Shown here: one piece after another, positions 25,695 through 35,930 of the stretch
Layout: every line of letters begins with the position of its first letter
How positions within the stretch are numbered: the stretch's first letter is position 1
Assembly (NCBI GenBank): GCA_016718315.1
Contig: JADKDV010000001.1
Coordinates: 372,001 to 436,000 of the forward strand
DNA: 64,000 nt
Direction: 5' to 3'
DNA from: Candidatus Obscuribacter sp.
Lineage (GTDB): Bacteria > Cyanobacteriota > Vampirovibrionia > Obscuribacterales > Obscuribacteraceae
Notes under the pieces: model-generated
Told to the model about the DNA's origin: nothing
Database searches by the model: none
The model's input: the letters and a program-made list of their open reading frames with translations, nothing else
Position numbers and translations under genes: made by a program

Positions 25695-26282
25695 CTAATC
25701 GCGCTTTTTGAGTAATCTTGTGTAGAGAGTCTCACAGCCGTGTTTGGTGCAACGTGTAATCTGTAGTCGTCCACCAGTGATGGCAGTGCGTATTTTATGG
25801 GTGCTAACTACTTCGCCACCAATAACGATGGCGACGGTCTTGCCCAGGTTGGTGTCCGTAAATTGTTTGAGGGGCTCGATTTGCTCGTCTTCTAGTGTCA
25901 ACTGGAGACGCGGTTTGTTCGACCCCTCTTCTTTATCCTCTAAAGGTTTGCCATTTATAAGCAGTGGCACAAATGGTGCCTTTTGCAGCTTTAAAAATAT
26001 TGGGGTTTCTCGTTCTAATGGTTCGAGCAATCTAAAATCGTTGAGTACAACTATTTGATTGTCTTGTAGTGGCAATAGATGTTTTTTTGCTCGGTCAGCC
26101 GCCACAACTAAATAAAGTCCATTGCTAATGGTTCGCTTTGGGTCGCTACTCCTGGCAACTGACGCAGGCACTAGTGCCGGGCTGAGGAGCATCAATAGAG
26201 CAACGAGAGCTAAGAGTCTGCGCTCAACAGAGCCAACGATTGATTTTACTGAGTGTGTGATTTTGCAAAGCGGTGTTGTCAT
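25695..26282 (-). CDS. Stand-alone SecD P1-head-like envelope protein
   Basis: A hydrophobic N-terminal segment (LLALVALLMLLSPALVP, about 23-39) acts as anchor or signal. The C-terminal half, from LQLTLEDEQIEPLKQFT to AITGGRLQITRC, follows the pattern of the SecD periplasmic P1 head: an F.. T..N.GK.VAIV..G.VVS core, then I...I.GG..QI. The RND membrane helices of SecD are absent. This suggests a soluble or anchored relative of the SecDF head domain; its role is unknown. Confidence 0.6.
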   Translation of the reverse strand: MTTPLCKITHSVKSIVGSVERRLLALVALLMLLSPALVPASVARSSDPKRTISNGLYLVVAADRAKKHLLPLQDNQIVVLNDFRLLEPLERETPIFLKLQKAPFVPLLINGKPLEDKEEGSNKPRLQLTLEDEQIEPLKQFTDTNLGKTVAIVIGGEVVSTHKIRTAITGGRLQITRCTKHGCETLYTRLLKKRD

Positions 26283-26319
26283 TAGCTTGTTTGCTTTGTA
26301 ATAGCCCTATATACAAGAA

Positions 26320-26344
26320 CTTCCCCTTCAGGACGAAGGGGAAG
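26320..26344. terminator. Perfect 10-bp hairpin downstream of sepF
   Basis: CTTCCCCTTC and GAAGGGGAAG pair fully around a five-base loop. On the reverse strand it is followed by TTCTTGTATAT, a modest T-rich tail. It could therefore end the smc-scp-ispD-sepF transcripts. It lies 170 bases past the sepF stop. Confidence 0.45.
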
Positions 26345-26516
26345 GCATGTTGTGGTGGATTAGGTAAGGAGGAAAACAAAGCTGGACGGCTTAGGTCTTG
26401 CTCTGTCTCTCAATGATACCAGCGGGCTAAAACGGTAGCTGTTAAAAAACTTGAAGGCTCTTCAGTCACAACCGCCTGCCAGCAACTCCTTAGATTTGAT
26501 TAATCAAATCTACCAA

Positions 26517-27065
26517 TCAGGATGTCGGCCATGAAGATGAATTTGCTGACTCTTGGCTACGTCCTGGATAGAGGAAATCAAGAGCGCCCATACCGAGATT
26601 ATCGAGCTTGCTCAATGACTCGCTGGAGTTAGCAAAGGCATCACTGTATGCGGTGCCAGCCTGTACTACTGTTTTGCTTTGAGCCGTTATCTTGATATTG
26701 GCTGGGCAAAATACATAGACTTGCTCGCTCAACTTGTGGAAGTCTCCATCAAGAGCAGCAGAGGCACCAGCTACGAAGTCAACGAGACGGCTGGCGTCCA
26801 GTTTCTTCATGTTTTCTAGTGAAATTGTGGTGGCAGCTCTTGAGCGTAAGCATTCGACGATTTCGATAGCCTCCTCAAAAGATACAGGTGAAAAGATGGA
26901 GATTTGAGTGCCTAATCTGGAAGGCTGAGCTTGCCTTACGGATCCCAGCGCCATCATGCGGCGATCTTGCAAGGCTGGGAAGAGATCTATCTCCCGCTTT
27001 GCGGATTTACCGTCATTGGCAAATTTAGGCTTCTCCTGAGGGCTTTCTCTATAGTCGTCAACCAT
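26517..27065 (-). CDS. sepF: Cell division protein SepF
   Basis: The C-terminal 100 residues carry the SepF fold pattern: ISIFSPVSFEEAIEIVECL, then TISLENMKKLDASRLVDFVAGA, then ALDGDFHKLSEQVYVFCP. SepF polymerises into rings and ties FtsZ to the membrane in Gram-positive bacteria and cyanobacteria. I use the ATG at 27065 with AGGGA upstream; a start 17 codons earlier gives an unlikely extension. The N-terminal amphipathic membrane helix is not obvious in the first 40 polar residues. Confidence 0.85.
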   Translation of the reverse strand: MVDDYRESPQEKPKFANDGKSAKREIDLFPALQDRRMMALGSVRQAQPSRLGTQISIFSPVSFEEAIEIVECLRSRAATTISLENMKKLDASRLVDFVAGASAALDGDFHKLSEQVYVFCPANIKITAQSKTVVQAGTAYSDAFANSSESLSKLDNLGMGALDFLYPGRSQESANSSSWPTS

Positions 27066-27219
27066 GGTGGTCCCTTTTTTTGCTTGGAGATAACGGACAC
27101 AAATAAAAACTGACACTGCTAATACTTATTAGCAATCATTCTAGCCATTTATAGAGATCTTGCAAGTAGTGCCGTAAGTGGTGGCGGAGGCGAAAACACA
27201 GCTACACAATATGCACTAG

Positions 27220-27975
27220 CTATGGTTGCATGGGCTTATTGGAGAGATATAAGGGTGATAGAAGCTGGCAAGTCTTAAAATCGTCAGCAACAGTAACCTT
27301 AATGTTGTGGGAAAAACCAGCAAAAATTGTCACCTTGTGACCAAAGCTTTCTAATATTGCGGCATCATCGGTGACACTAATACCATTTGCTCTGGCGCCT
27401 TCATGACATTGCAGAAGTAGCTTAAAAGGGGCTCCCTGCGGCGTTTGTACCGACCAGAGCTGACTGCGATCGACTGTTTCTACGATGACATCGTGATCGA
27501 TTTTTTTGATAGTATCGGACACTGGCATGCCAATGGTGCAGGCACCAGATTTTTTTAGTGTACTCAAGCAATCATTAAAACTTTTGACACCAGCAAATGG
27601 ACGAGCGCCATCATGGATGATGACAAGATCTGGACTATGCTCAACAAGATGATGGAGAGCATTGTAGACAGACTCCTGTCTGGTTGCACCGCCGGCGATG
27701 ACACTGACCCTCTGACGCTGGGGCTCGCTAAAGATCAGCAAATCGCTTTGTACTCTGGCAATATGCTCAGGTGGAGCTGTAATAACTATATGCATTACGG
27801 TATGCATTGATAGTATTTGAGATATTGGCCAGATATATACCGGATATCCGTTAAGCTCGTGAAACTGTTTGGGTAGCGGTGCACCAAAGCGGCTGCCACT
27901 ACCACCAGCAACCACAATTGCGGCTACTTTGCTACCGACTCCGGCACTATCCATATAAGGGTTAGTTGCTACCAC
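27220..27975 (-). CDS. ispD: 2-C-methyl-D-erythritol 4-phosphate cytidylyltransferase
   Basis: The nucleotide-binding motif AAIVVAGGSGSRFG with the Lys in LPKQFHEL and the conserved VIIHDGARPF identify IspD. The enzyme makes CDP-methylerythritol in the MEP isoprenoid pathway. The start is either the GTG at 27975, overlapping the scpB end by 14 bases, or the ATG at 27954; the residues between are not informative. It sits in a transcription unit with the scp genes. Confidence 0.95.
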   Translation of the reverse strand: MVATNPYMDSAGVGSKVAAIVVAGGSGSRFGAPLPKQFHELNGYPVYIWPISQILSMHTVMHIVITAPPEHIARVQSDLLIFSEPQRQRVSVIAGGATRQESVYNALHHLVEHSPDLVIIHDGARPFAGVKSFNDCLSTLKKSGACTIGMPVSDTIKKIDHDVIVETVDRSQLWSVQTPQGAPFKLLLQCHEGARANGISVTDDAAILESFGHKVTIFAGFSHNIKVTVADDFKTCQLLSPLYLSNKPMQP

Positions 27976-28669
27976 TGGCTGAGCCAGCTTTGACTTCGCT
28001 TATGGCATCGACAGCTTCAAGCATGCTGACTGATTCATTGGCGACACTGTCCTGCTCATCTGCTTGATTAAGCTTAGGGCTGGCGTCAAAAGTACCCTCT
28101 TGCTTTGGCGTAGCATCAAAAACAGCCAGTTGCTTGGGCTCTATTACTTCGTCATCCATATCGATATGATCTGCCGGTGCTGCCTTTTGTGCTTTGTCCA
28201 TCACAGTGCGCCAGGTTTGACCATCTTTTGATAGTCTAAAATACTCCTGGAATTTTTTAGTGGTGGTCAAAGTAGGAGAGCGGCCGTCTTCTTTGCGGTG
28301 AATAAGCTCCCGGGCCAGTAGCTCCTTAATATGATCATAAGCGCCAGCACCACGGATTTTAATTACTTCCGATTGCATTACTGGTTGTTTGATAGCGATT
28401 GCTGAGAGTGTGCGCACTAGAGATGTAGGCATCTCAAATGGTGCAAACTCATCCACTAGATTGCTAAACTCGTCTTTGACTTGCATCATATAGCCATCTT
28501 CGTCGGCTATTTCGATGGCGCCCTGGCGCTCTTCGTAATCATTTATAAGCTCAAGCATAGCCTGACGCACCAGCTGTACATCCTGGTTGATTGTCCGGGC
28601 AATTACTTGTGTTTTGAGAGGTTTGTCTGTCAAAAACAGTAAAGCTTCAATTTGATTTTTTAGGTTCAT
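27962..28669 (-). CDS. scpB: Segregation and condensation protein B
   Basis: The N-terminal 180 residues show the double winged-helix layout of ScpB: IEALLFLTDKPL, TLSAIAIKQPVMQSEV, IRGAGAYDHIKELLARELI and a TTKKFQEYFRL strand. ScpB dimers bind ScpA in the SMC complex. The C-terminal 50 residues are acidic and low-complexity, longer than usual. It lies 33 bases downstream of scpA. Confidence 0.95.
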   Translation of the reverse strand: MNLKNQIEALLFLTDKPLKTQVIARTINQDVQLVRQAMLELINDYEERQGAIEIADEDGYMMQVKDEFSNLVDEFAPFEMPTSLVRTLSAIAIKQPVMQSEVIKIRGAGAYDHIKELLARELIHRKEDGRSPTLTTTKKFQEYFRLSKDGQTWRTVMDKAQKAAPADHIDMDDEVIEPKQLAVFDATPKQEGTFDASPKLNQADEQDSVANESVSMLEAVDAISEVKAGSASGSN

Positions 28670-28702
28670 GGTATCACCGGTGAGGCGTTATATTCTGGCA
28701 TT

Positions 28703-29548
28703 TTACTGGTTAAGTGCAGCTTGCGCTGTCACTGTAGCTAGCTCGCCCTGACAGAGCGTTAGATAAAGAGGACCGTAATAAACGTCCTGGGCAAGATCTA
28801 TTTTACCGGCGTTGGATAAAAATAGCGCTGCCAGAAATGCTTCTACCCAGTCTCCTTTATTACTGAATCTTTTGACCAGGTCAAAAAGTTCTATGTTTTG
28901 GCCTATATCCAGGTTAGTTGCTATCCATTGTTCTATACGGACGATGGTATCTTCGATATCTTCGTCGTGAGCGAGATCCAAAATATCGTCAACATCATTT
29001 ACTTCATGATAGTTAGAAAGATCGATTCTCGCCTTTGGCTTTTTGTCCTGACGGACTTTTTCCAACTTTTCAGCTTCTTTGAGGGCGGCAATAAGTTGAT
29101 CGAGTGTTACTTTACGCTCACGCACTGGCTGGTGCTTGCGACGAGCACGTCGCACAATCGCTCCTTCCAGATCCTTAAAGGTCAATTGTCTGCCAACTTC
29201 TTGTTTGGCTGAGTCGTATAGTATCGGACCGCCTTCTTCGTCAAAATCGAGGAAGTCGTCAACCACTGGGGTGAGCGTGTTATTTGCTTCCGACAAAAGC
29301 GCCTCGGCTTTCATGCGCAGGAGCACTGCTGCGTGAAAAATCACTTTGCCGCTCAGTCTCAAACTCTCTTTGGGAGTGGTGGCAATAGTGCGCAAGAATC
29401 TGTCGGTGACATCGATGATATCAACGTTTTTTGGATCGATTTCGCCTTTTTCGGCCATCTTAACCAGGATCTCAATACCGGAGTCAGCCAAAATGCTGTC
29501 TTCGATTGATAGAGAGCTTGATGTATTGAGTGCGCTAGCTTCTGCCAT
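28703..29548 (-). CDS. scpA: Segregation and condensation protein A (kleisin)
   Basis: The N-terminal part (GIEILVKMAEKGEIDPKNV) and the following LRLSGKVIFHAAVLLRMKAEALL helix match the ScpA segment that binds the SMC neck. The C-terminal winged helix region includes VKRFSNKGDWVEAFLAALFL. It bridges SMC heads together with ScpB. It lies 12 bases downstream of smc, with scpB next. Confidence 0.94.
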   Translation of the reverse strand: MAEASALNTSSSLSIEDSILADSGIEILVKMAEKGEIDPKNVDIIDVTDRFLRTIATTPKESLRLSGKVIFHAAVLLRMKAEALLSEANNTLTPVVDDFLDFDEEGGPILYDSAKQEVGRQLTFKDLEGAIVRRARRKHQPVRERKVTLDQLIAALKEAEKLEKVRQDKKPKARIDLSNYHEVNDVDDILDLAHDEDIEDTIVRIEQWIATNLDIGQNIELFDLVKRFSNKGDWVEAFLAALFLSNAGKIDLAQDVYYGPLYLTLCQGELATVTAQAALNQ

Positions 29549-29560
29549 TTAAGTATTGCC

Positions 29561-32500
29561 TCAAGCTGTCGCGGTGACTGGCGGTACTGACGGATTTACA
29601 AAGGCTGGTAGAGCAGCCTGAGCATGCTTTTTGGCTTGATTAGCCTGGTGCTCTTCTTCATCCGGTATCACTACTTCTCTGATGCCGACAGTACGTGAGT
29701 AACCGTCTGCTCTCAGTGAAACGCCAACAGCATGGTCGGCGTTTTCGATCATCGGACGACGCAGACTGACTACCACAAACTGAGCTTGCTCTGATTGACG
29801 CTTGACCATCTGGGCAAGACGCTCAGCGTTAGCACCATCAAGCATCATGTCTACCTCGTCAAAGGCATAAAACGGTGCTGGGGCAAAGCGCTGGAAGGCA
29901 AACACAAAGGATAGTGCGGTCAGAGACTTTTCACCACCAGAGAGAGCCTCGATGCGTTGCATCTTTTTGTCTCTTGGTTGAGCGCGGATAACCAGACCAC
30001 CTTCAAATGGGCTTTCTGGGTTTTCTAGCTCAAGACGACCAGTACCATGGCTGAGTTCAGCAAAAATTGTCTGGAAGTTTGTATTGATGGCGTTGAAAGC
30101 TTCCATAAAGGTCTCTTTCTTGATTTGTCCATAGCCATCAATGCGCTGGATGATTTGTTCTTTTTCGTCGGCAAGAGTGTCGAGGTTTTCGGCCAGTTCT
30201 CTTTGACGCTCTTCGGTCTGTTGATAGTCCTCAAGAGCCTTCATGTTAACTGGCTCTAGCGCTCTCATGCGGCGTTCAAGACGCTCCACTTGTTGCTTGA
30301 GTTGATCAACAGTACCGGCGTTTGGAGGTTGATAGTTGGGATTTTCGGCGAGGATTTTTTCAATTTCTTCGCGTGCCACCACAAGCTTTTGTTCGAGATC
30401 ATAATGAGCAATCTTGCGTTCATTACGCTGCTCTTTGACTCTAATAAGCTCTTGATCCAGCTTGGTCCGTTCGATTTCCTCGGCAGTGACCTTTTCGTGG
30501 ATTTCTTCTTTGGCTTTGCGCATGCCCTCGAGTTCTTCGGAGAGGACAGAGACTTTCTTTTCCATCTCAACAATGGAGCTTCTCAGTTCGCCAATCAGTT
30601 GCTCGTAGGCAGGTTTTTGCTCTTCCAGCTCATCGAGTTCAACACCGAGCTCATTAGCCTGTAGAGTCAGGTTTTCACGGTTTGTGATTTCAACACGTTC
30701 TTCGGTCTCGATACGATCGAGTAGTCTCTGAATCTCTTTGAATTCAGAGCTTATGGCGTTGACTGTCTGACGTAATTCTTCTGATTCGAGAATTAGTTTT
30801 CTCTAATTTGGTCTTCTGACCCTTGTCTCTAGCACCTTCCAGTGTTGATTCTAGAGAGTTGATTTTCTGATCGTATTCTTTGACCTGAGCTTCAAGAGCA
30901 ACAGATTCTTGCTCCAGGCTTTCAATTTCATCGCCTTTTTCGCGCAGTTGAGGCTTAATCGCTTCAACGTCGCTCTCGAGATCTTTGATTGATTTACGCT
31001 TGCTCTCCAGGTCAGCCAATTTGAGAGCAAGGGTCTCTTTGGCTTTACCGATTTTGCCGCGCTCTTCTGTGAGCGATGTTTCTAGCTCTTTGATTGAGTC
31101 TTTGAGCCAGCGCACTTGATCAGCGAGACTCTTGACTGTTTGTTTGAGCACAGAGAGATCTGTCTCGCCGCGGTTACCAAAATGCAACTTGGACTTGCTG
31201 TCATTACCACCAGACATACTGCCTGACTTGTCAAACAGTTCGCCTTCCAGGGTTACCATGCGCGCCTGGTTGATCATGCGCCGGGCGTTTTCCATGGAGT
31301 CGACCACAATGGTCTGACCGCAAGCATATTGAAATGCTTTGACAAAACGAGGATTGAAATCAATCAGGTTATAAGCAAAATCAACCACACCAGGACGATT
31401 GGGCAAAAGACCTGGTGGCTGAGTCTGGATACGGTTAAGAGGCACAAAAGTAGCGCGACCGGCTTGATTGGCTTTGAGGTATTCGATGGCCTTTTGTGCC
31501 ACTGAGTCGTCCTCGACCACGATGTGGGCCAGGCGCGGACCGATAGCGGTCTCAAGGGCGGTGGTGTATTTATCATCCACCGAGCCAAGCTGACCGATAG
31601 TGCCGTGCACACCGGTCAGACCACTGTTCATGATTGCTTCTACAGCGCGGCCATAACCATTTTCGCCCTGTACTTCGCGGGTGGTCTCAAGCTCAATTAA
31701 ACGGCGGCTGACACTTTCTTGAGCCTGACGCTTGCTTTCGATTTCTTCACGGGTGCCTTCCAATTCGCCTTCCATCTGGATGATGGAGCGCTCCATACCG
31801 GCCACGAGAGCTTGCTGATCTTGATAGTCATGCTCAAGCTTGCCAATCAGACCCTTGTATTGAGAGGCTCGACCGATTTGTTCGGTGGCCTTACTGCGGA
31901 AGCTTTCTAATTCTCTCTCAAGTGATTCTCTGCGAGTTTTGACCTTGGTCTTTTTGACTTCTAACTCATGGCGCTCATCTCTCAACTTTTGCAAGTCAGA
32001 GTGGAGATTGGAGATTTTGTCAGACGACTTGTCCTTTTCCTGGCGCAGACCTTCTATTTCGGTGAGCACTACAGCCAGAGCAGCTTCTCTTTCGGCAAGC
32101 GCTTCTTTGACTGCTACCTGGTCTGTCAGGTGCTGCTTCTTTTGTTTACCGAGATCAGATAGATGCTTGTCGATGCTCTTAATTTGAGCGCCGATTTGTT
32201 TAGACTGCTTGGTTTTTTCGCCAATAATACCTTCAAGGTTAGAGAGCTTGTTTTCTTCACGAGTTAATTCGCCTCGTTTGTTCTCTAGCTCCTGGCGCAG
32301 CAAAAGCTGCTCGTTGCCGCCCTTTTCTCTGATTTCTTGATCGATTCGACCGAGTTCAGAGCGCAGCCCCATGATGGCTACTTCGGTGCGTTCCAGTTTT
32401 TCGCCCAGTGAGTCTTCTTTGACATTGAGCTTTTCAATTTCTTTGAGTTCAGCTGCGACACGCTCTTCGAGGTCAGCGGCCCGGACAAAGATCAAGTCTT

Positions 32501-33158
32501 TTTCGACTGATTCTTTTTGGTTTTTGAGCTCTAGATACTTGAGAGCCTGATCGCGGTCGGTCTTAAGCACTTCCAGACGAGCCAAAATCTCAGTCAAGAT
32601 TATTTTTTGCAGTTCGATTTTTTCGGCGACTGAGCCAAGCTCATTTTGAGCCAGGTCGATACGGCGGTCAAATTCGGCAACACCAGCTAGCTCGTCGATA
32701 ATGCGACGGCGCTCGGTAGCGCTCATGGTGACGATGCCGGTGACGTCACCTTGCATGATTACGTTGTAACCAGTGGGGCTGACATTGTATTTGGTCAGCT
32801 CTTCATGCACTTCGGTGAGTGTAGCGACTTTGTTATTGAGTATATAAGTTGAGGTATAACCATTATCTTTGACGCGTATGCGACGGGATATTTCAAGCTC
32901 CACGCCGTCATTTGTGGTGAACTTGACCCGCACTTTTGCTTCGTTGCGGCCACTCAAGTTGTTAAGCAAATCAGGCAAACGCTCTGCTCTCATGGACCGG
33001 GTCGAGGATAGTCCAAGGGCAAAAAGCAAGCTGTCGACGATGTTAGATTTACCAGAACCGTTAGGTCCAGAAATAGTTGTAAACCCGTCCAACAGCGGCA
33101 CAAGCGTCTGCTTCCCGAATGACTTGAAATTATCAAGCTCGATTTCTTTGATTCGCAA
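29561..33158 (-). pseudogene. smc: Chromosome segregation protein SMC, frame broken once
   Basis: The N-terminal frame (33158 to 30744) has the Walker A GPNGSGKSNIVDS, a coiled coil, and the hinge (GVHGTIGQLG to YLKANQAGRATFVPL). The C-terminal frame ends at 29561 and has LSGGEKSLTALS and the Walker B FYAFDEVDMMLD. Between the two starts, the second frame is open and reads a good coiled coil back to about 30805. The frames meet at a run of four bases, 30797-30800. Reading it as three restores a continuous SMC of about 1200 residues. Each half keeps full conservation, so sequence error is more likely than a real lesion. The product would be the ATPase core of the condensin complex with scpA and scpB. 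Confidence 0.9.
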
Positions 33159-33507
33159 AGGAGACTCCCAGAGGTGGAACTTCTACATACTTTTGAAAGC
33201 GTACAGCCGAATTAGACTACACACTGCATTTAGTGTCAAGGTCAAAAGTGTATTCTAGCCCCTCAAATGCCAGCCTGTCATCTGTTTTGCCAAAAGTCAT
33301 GAGATCTTTTTGGTGATTGATATCGATCTGGCGATAATATAAGTCCAGTCTATATGCCATCTATAGCCATTTGTCGAGGACTCAGTCATTTAACGGTATC
33401 ACCTGCGGTGAACAAAAGGGATCAGACTAAATGTATATATAATTGTGGGGTCTCTAGAAACAAGACAGGCCAACCGTATATACTGCCTCAATCGTGAGGA
33501 TTAAGCT
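33159..33507. other. Divergent intergenic region between smc and MshEN gene
   Basis: No coding frame is convincing here. A TATAAT hexamer lies at 33438-33443 on the plus strand without a good -35 box. Small stems occur at TCACC-TGC-GGTGA and at 33486-33499. The region must carry the promoters of both divergent genes. Confidence 0.5.
33486..33499 (+). promoter_or_regulatory. Hairpin covering the ribosome binding site of the MshEN array gene
   Basis: CCTCA-ATCG-TGAGG forms a five-pair stem with a four-base loop. Its right arm contains the GAGG(A) Shine-Dalgarno for the GTG start at 33508, eight bases on. If it forms in the mRNA it would reduce translation initiation. Regulation is an inference. 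Confidence 0.45.
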
Positions 33508-34686
33508 GTGACTCAGTATACAAGCAGTCAGATAGGCGATCTCTTAAGCGCAGCCGGTCTCGTCACAAGCGAGAGTGTCGATGGGGCGCTCGTCATGGCC
33601 CGCACCAAAAAACTGCCTCTTGGAAAGATTTTAATCGACTCCGGACTTTTGACCGAGCTTGAGCTGTCAGGATGTCTGCAAGCGCAGAGTCTTATTAGAG
33701 AAAAACTCTTAGCACAAGAGCTGGCATGCAGTGTGCTCTATCAGGTGCGGGAAAATGGACGCTCCTTTATCGAGAATCTGAGACAGTATGATCACAAAAT
33801 TGAGAGTATCAATTTTGCTCTGGTCTTGGGTCAACTCTTTATGGATGCTGGTGCTCTCGACCAGGAGCAGTTTGACGAGGCTATGGAAACAAGCATCGTC
33901 TCTGGTCTGCCGCTTGTAAGAGTGCTGGTTTTGCAACAAAGTCTCGACGAAAAATCCGCCTATGCCGGACTGACAGCGCAGCTTATGGTCAAAGAGCGCA
34001 AAGTCGGTCGAGACCAGGCTGTTGGCGCCCTCAAGCTGTCCCATATGCATGGCGATCAGCTGGAAGAAATCCTCGAGTTTGGTGGCTTTAAAAAGTATCG
34101 CAGCACCAATTTTGTCAGACTCGGTGAGTTACTTGTACTCTCCGAAATGATCGGCGAACTCGATTTGCTCAGTTGTGTAGAGCGCTCTATGAGCGATGCT
34201 AAGCCTCTGGGACAGGTCCTTGTGGATGAAGGCATCATGGACGAGCAGACTGTGCAGTCAGCTTTGCGCGCCCAAAAATATATTGAGGCTGGCACGATTG
34301 ATGCCTTGAGAGCCAGTCAAATGCTCAAGCACTGTGCTGATACCGGACAGCTTTTAGAGTTTAGTGTCGAAGAACTGGCGTCAATTAAGCCCCAACCTCT
34401 GACCACCAAGCCCAACACTTTTGCCGAGCTTCTGTCGGTAATGGGGCTGGTCTCAGCTGAAGGCGTGGAGCAAATCAGACTGGTCGAAATCGAAAAACCA
34501 GACACGCTTGAAGAGTTTATCCTCAAAAACAACTATCTCTCAATAGATGCCTTAAACGCTATCCTGGCAGGCTGGTTGATGATCGAAGACGACAAAATCT
34601 CCACTGAGCAGCTGATATTTGCTATTCATGTCTGGCTCTGGACTCGCGGCGATTTTAAAAAGACGCTCAATATGTTGGGCTGGTAG
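33508..34686 (+). CDS. Protein made of four 98-residue MshEN-like repeats
   Basis: Repeats start at about residues 8, 107, 203 and 304, so the 392 residues equal four units of 98. Each unit has a first half of the type IGDLLSAAGLVTSESV or RLGELLVLSEMIGELDL. A second half follows (PLGKILIDSGLLTE, PLGQVLVDEGIMDE), then an alpha-helical linker. This is the two-part pattern of the MshEN domain of type II/IV secretion ATPases, but there is no ATPase domain, membrane segment or signal. The repeats match those of the 632-residue protein at 10.4-12.3 kb. A scaffold or c-di-GMP receptor role is possible but unproven. The start is GTG with GAGGA upstream. The 3' end overlaps the next convergent gene by 20 bases. 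Confidence 0.75.
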   Translation: MTQYTSSQIGDLLSAAGLVTSESVDGALVMARTKKLPLGKILIDSGLLTELELSGCLQAQSLIREKLLAQELACSVLYQVRENGRSFIENLRQYDHKIESINFALVLGQLFMDAGALDQEQFDEAMETSIVSGLPLVRVLVLQQSLDEKSAYAGLTAQLMVKERKVGRDQAVGALKLSHMHGDQLEEILEFGGFKKYRSTNFVRLGELLVLSEMIGELDLLSCVERSMSDAKPLGQVLVDEGIMDEQTVQSALRAQKYIEAGTIDALRASQMLKHCADTGQLLEFSVEELASIKPQPLTTKPNTFAELLSVMGLVSAEGVEQIRLVEIEKPDTLEEFILKNNYLSIDALNAILAGWLMIEDDKISTEQLIFAIHVWLWTRGDFKKTLNMLGW

Positions 34687-35858
34687 TGCCTTTTGGCATA
34701 GCAAGCATCTTTTTGTTGGTGATCAAATCGGCGCTATAAGGCTCGCCGTTTTCGCTGGATTCGACTATGTCTGATAGCTGATTGATAAAGCGATCACCGC
34801 CCACCATGCTCAAATGCACAGTGTCATAAAAGTCGCCATCCTTGTATCCGCCAATAGTAGCCAGGTCGACAAAGGGCACTTTATGTTGGGCCGTCAAGGT
34901 TGTGACAGTCTCTCTAAACTTGCTGTTTAGCTCCTTCAGGCATGAGCGCCATGTTGTCTCTAGTAAGAGGCATAGCCACTACATATAGTTTGATGCCTCT
35001 CTCCTTACAGAGAGCGAGGAGGGCGTCAAAACAGGCCTTTTGTTTATCAAATTGCTTCTGATTAAATTGGCGGTAGCGCTCTTTGTATTCGGCGACACTA
35101 CGCTCCCATATTTTGTCGTGATCAGTGCCCATCAAAAATGGTGTATCGCCGCCCAGAGCTCTGTTTTTGGCGATTTTGCCGGGACCAAAGAGCTTGGCTG
35201 CCACTTTGTCGGCCGCTTCTTCTACCTTGGACTGATAACGATTGCGTTTGTGATAGAGAAAAATCGAGCGATTAAGGATGAAATTAAAATGCTCGTCAAA
35301 GGTGCTCAGATAAAGCTCTTTGACCTTAGGCATATCGCTAAGCGAGGCTAACTGATCAAAAATTGTGGTGTGGATACCATCGGTGGTGCTATCGCAAAAA
35401 TCACGTGGCGCAACACCATATATAAGGATTGAGGGCTTTTGTTTGCCTTTAAAGTACTTGTCAACTATCAAATAGGTATCAGATACAAACTGACCGGGCG
35501 TAGCCAGCGAGATTACGTCCTTGCTGATTTTGTGTTGCCAGAGCTGATTTTGCATATGCAGACTCTGGTGGTGATGGTCAAAGGACTTCATAAAGTGCCC
35601 ACGGGCAACGTCTGAAGCCCATAGCGGCGCCACAACTAAACTAGAGCCAATCAAAGCCACAGGCGCGCCTTTGGTGGCCCAGTAAGCACTGCCATAGGCA
35701 CTGGCTGCGTCGGCCAGTGAGCGTTGAATTTGGTCGCCAGCGCGCCCTTGAGCGCCGTGCTCTCCCTTGAGAGGCATGGAAAGACAAGCGTTTAGGGTCA
35801 GGTAGCCCAGACCGGCAACAATTGCCCTGCTCAATTTGGATTTTTTCTTAGACGCCAT
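34667..35858 (-). pseudogene. SGNH-hydrolase/DUF1574-like protein, frame broken once
   Basis: The first frame (35858 to 34914) begins with a basic N-terminus and hydrophobic segment (AIVAGLGYLTLNACL). It contains SILIYGVAPRDF and the strand IKLYVVAMPLTRDN. The second frame (down to 34667) continues with KVPFVDLATIGGYKDGD and the SGNH-type end DTVHLSMVGGDRF. The frames join if the GG pair at 34933-34934 (CC on the plus strand) is one base, giving MPEELNSKFRETV. The whole resembles acyltransferase/esterase-like SGNH proteins of the envelope (DUF1574, AlgX/DltD-like). The catalytic Ser is not obvious, so activity is uncertain. Confidence 0.6.
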
Positions 35859-35930
35859 TGCTTACTGTTTAATGGATGTCAGTATATTTAACCGCACTGA
35901 GTCGCTACAAAGGCCTTAATTATTATTGAT

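Noticed and set aside
30797..30800. Programmed frameshift in smc
   Set aside because: No slippery heptamer or downstream structure is seen, and no SMC is known to use frameshifting.
33438..33443. TATAAT as a defined promoter for the MshEN array gene
   Set aside because: There is no acceptable -35 box at 16-18 bases, so it is mentioned only as part of the intergenic region.
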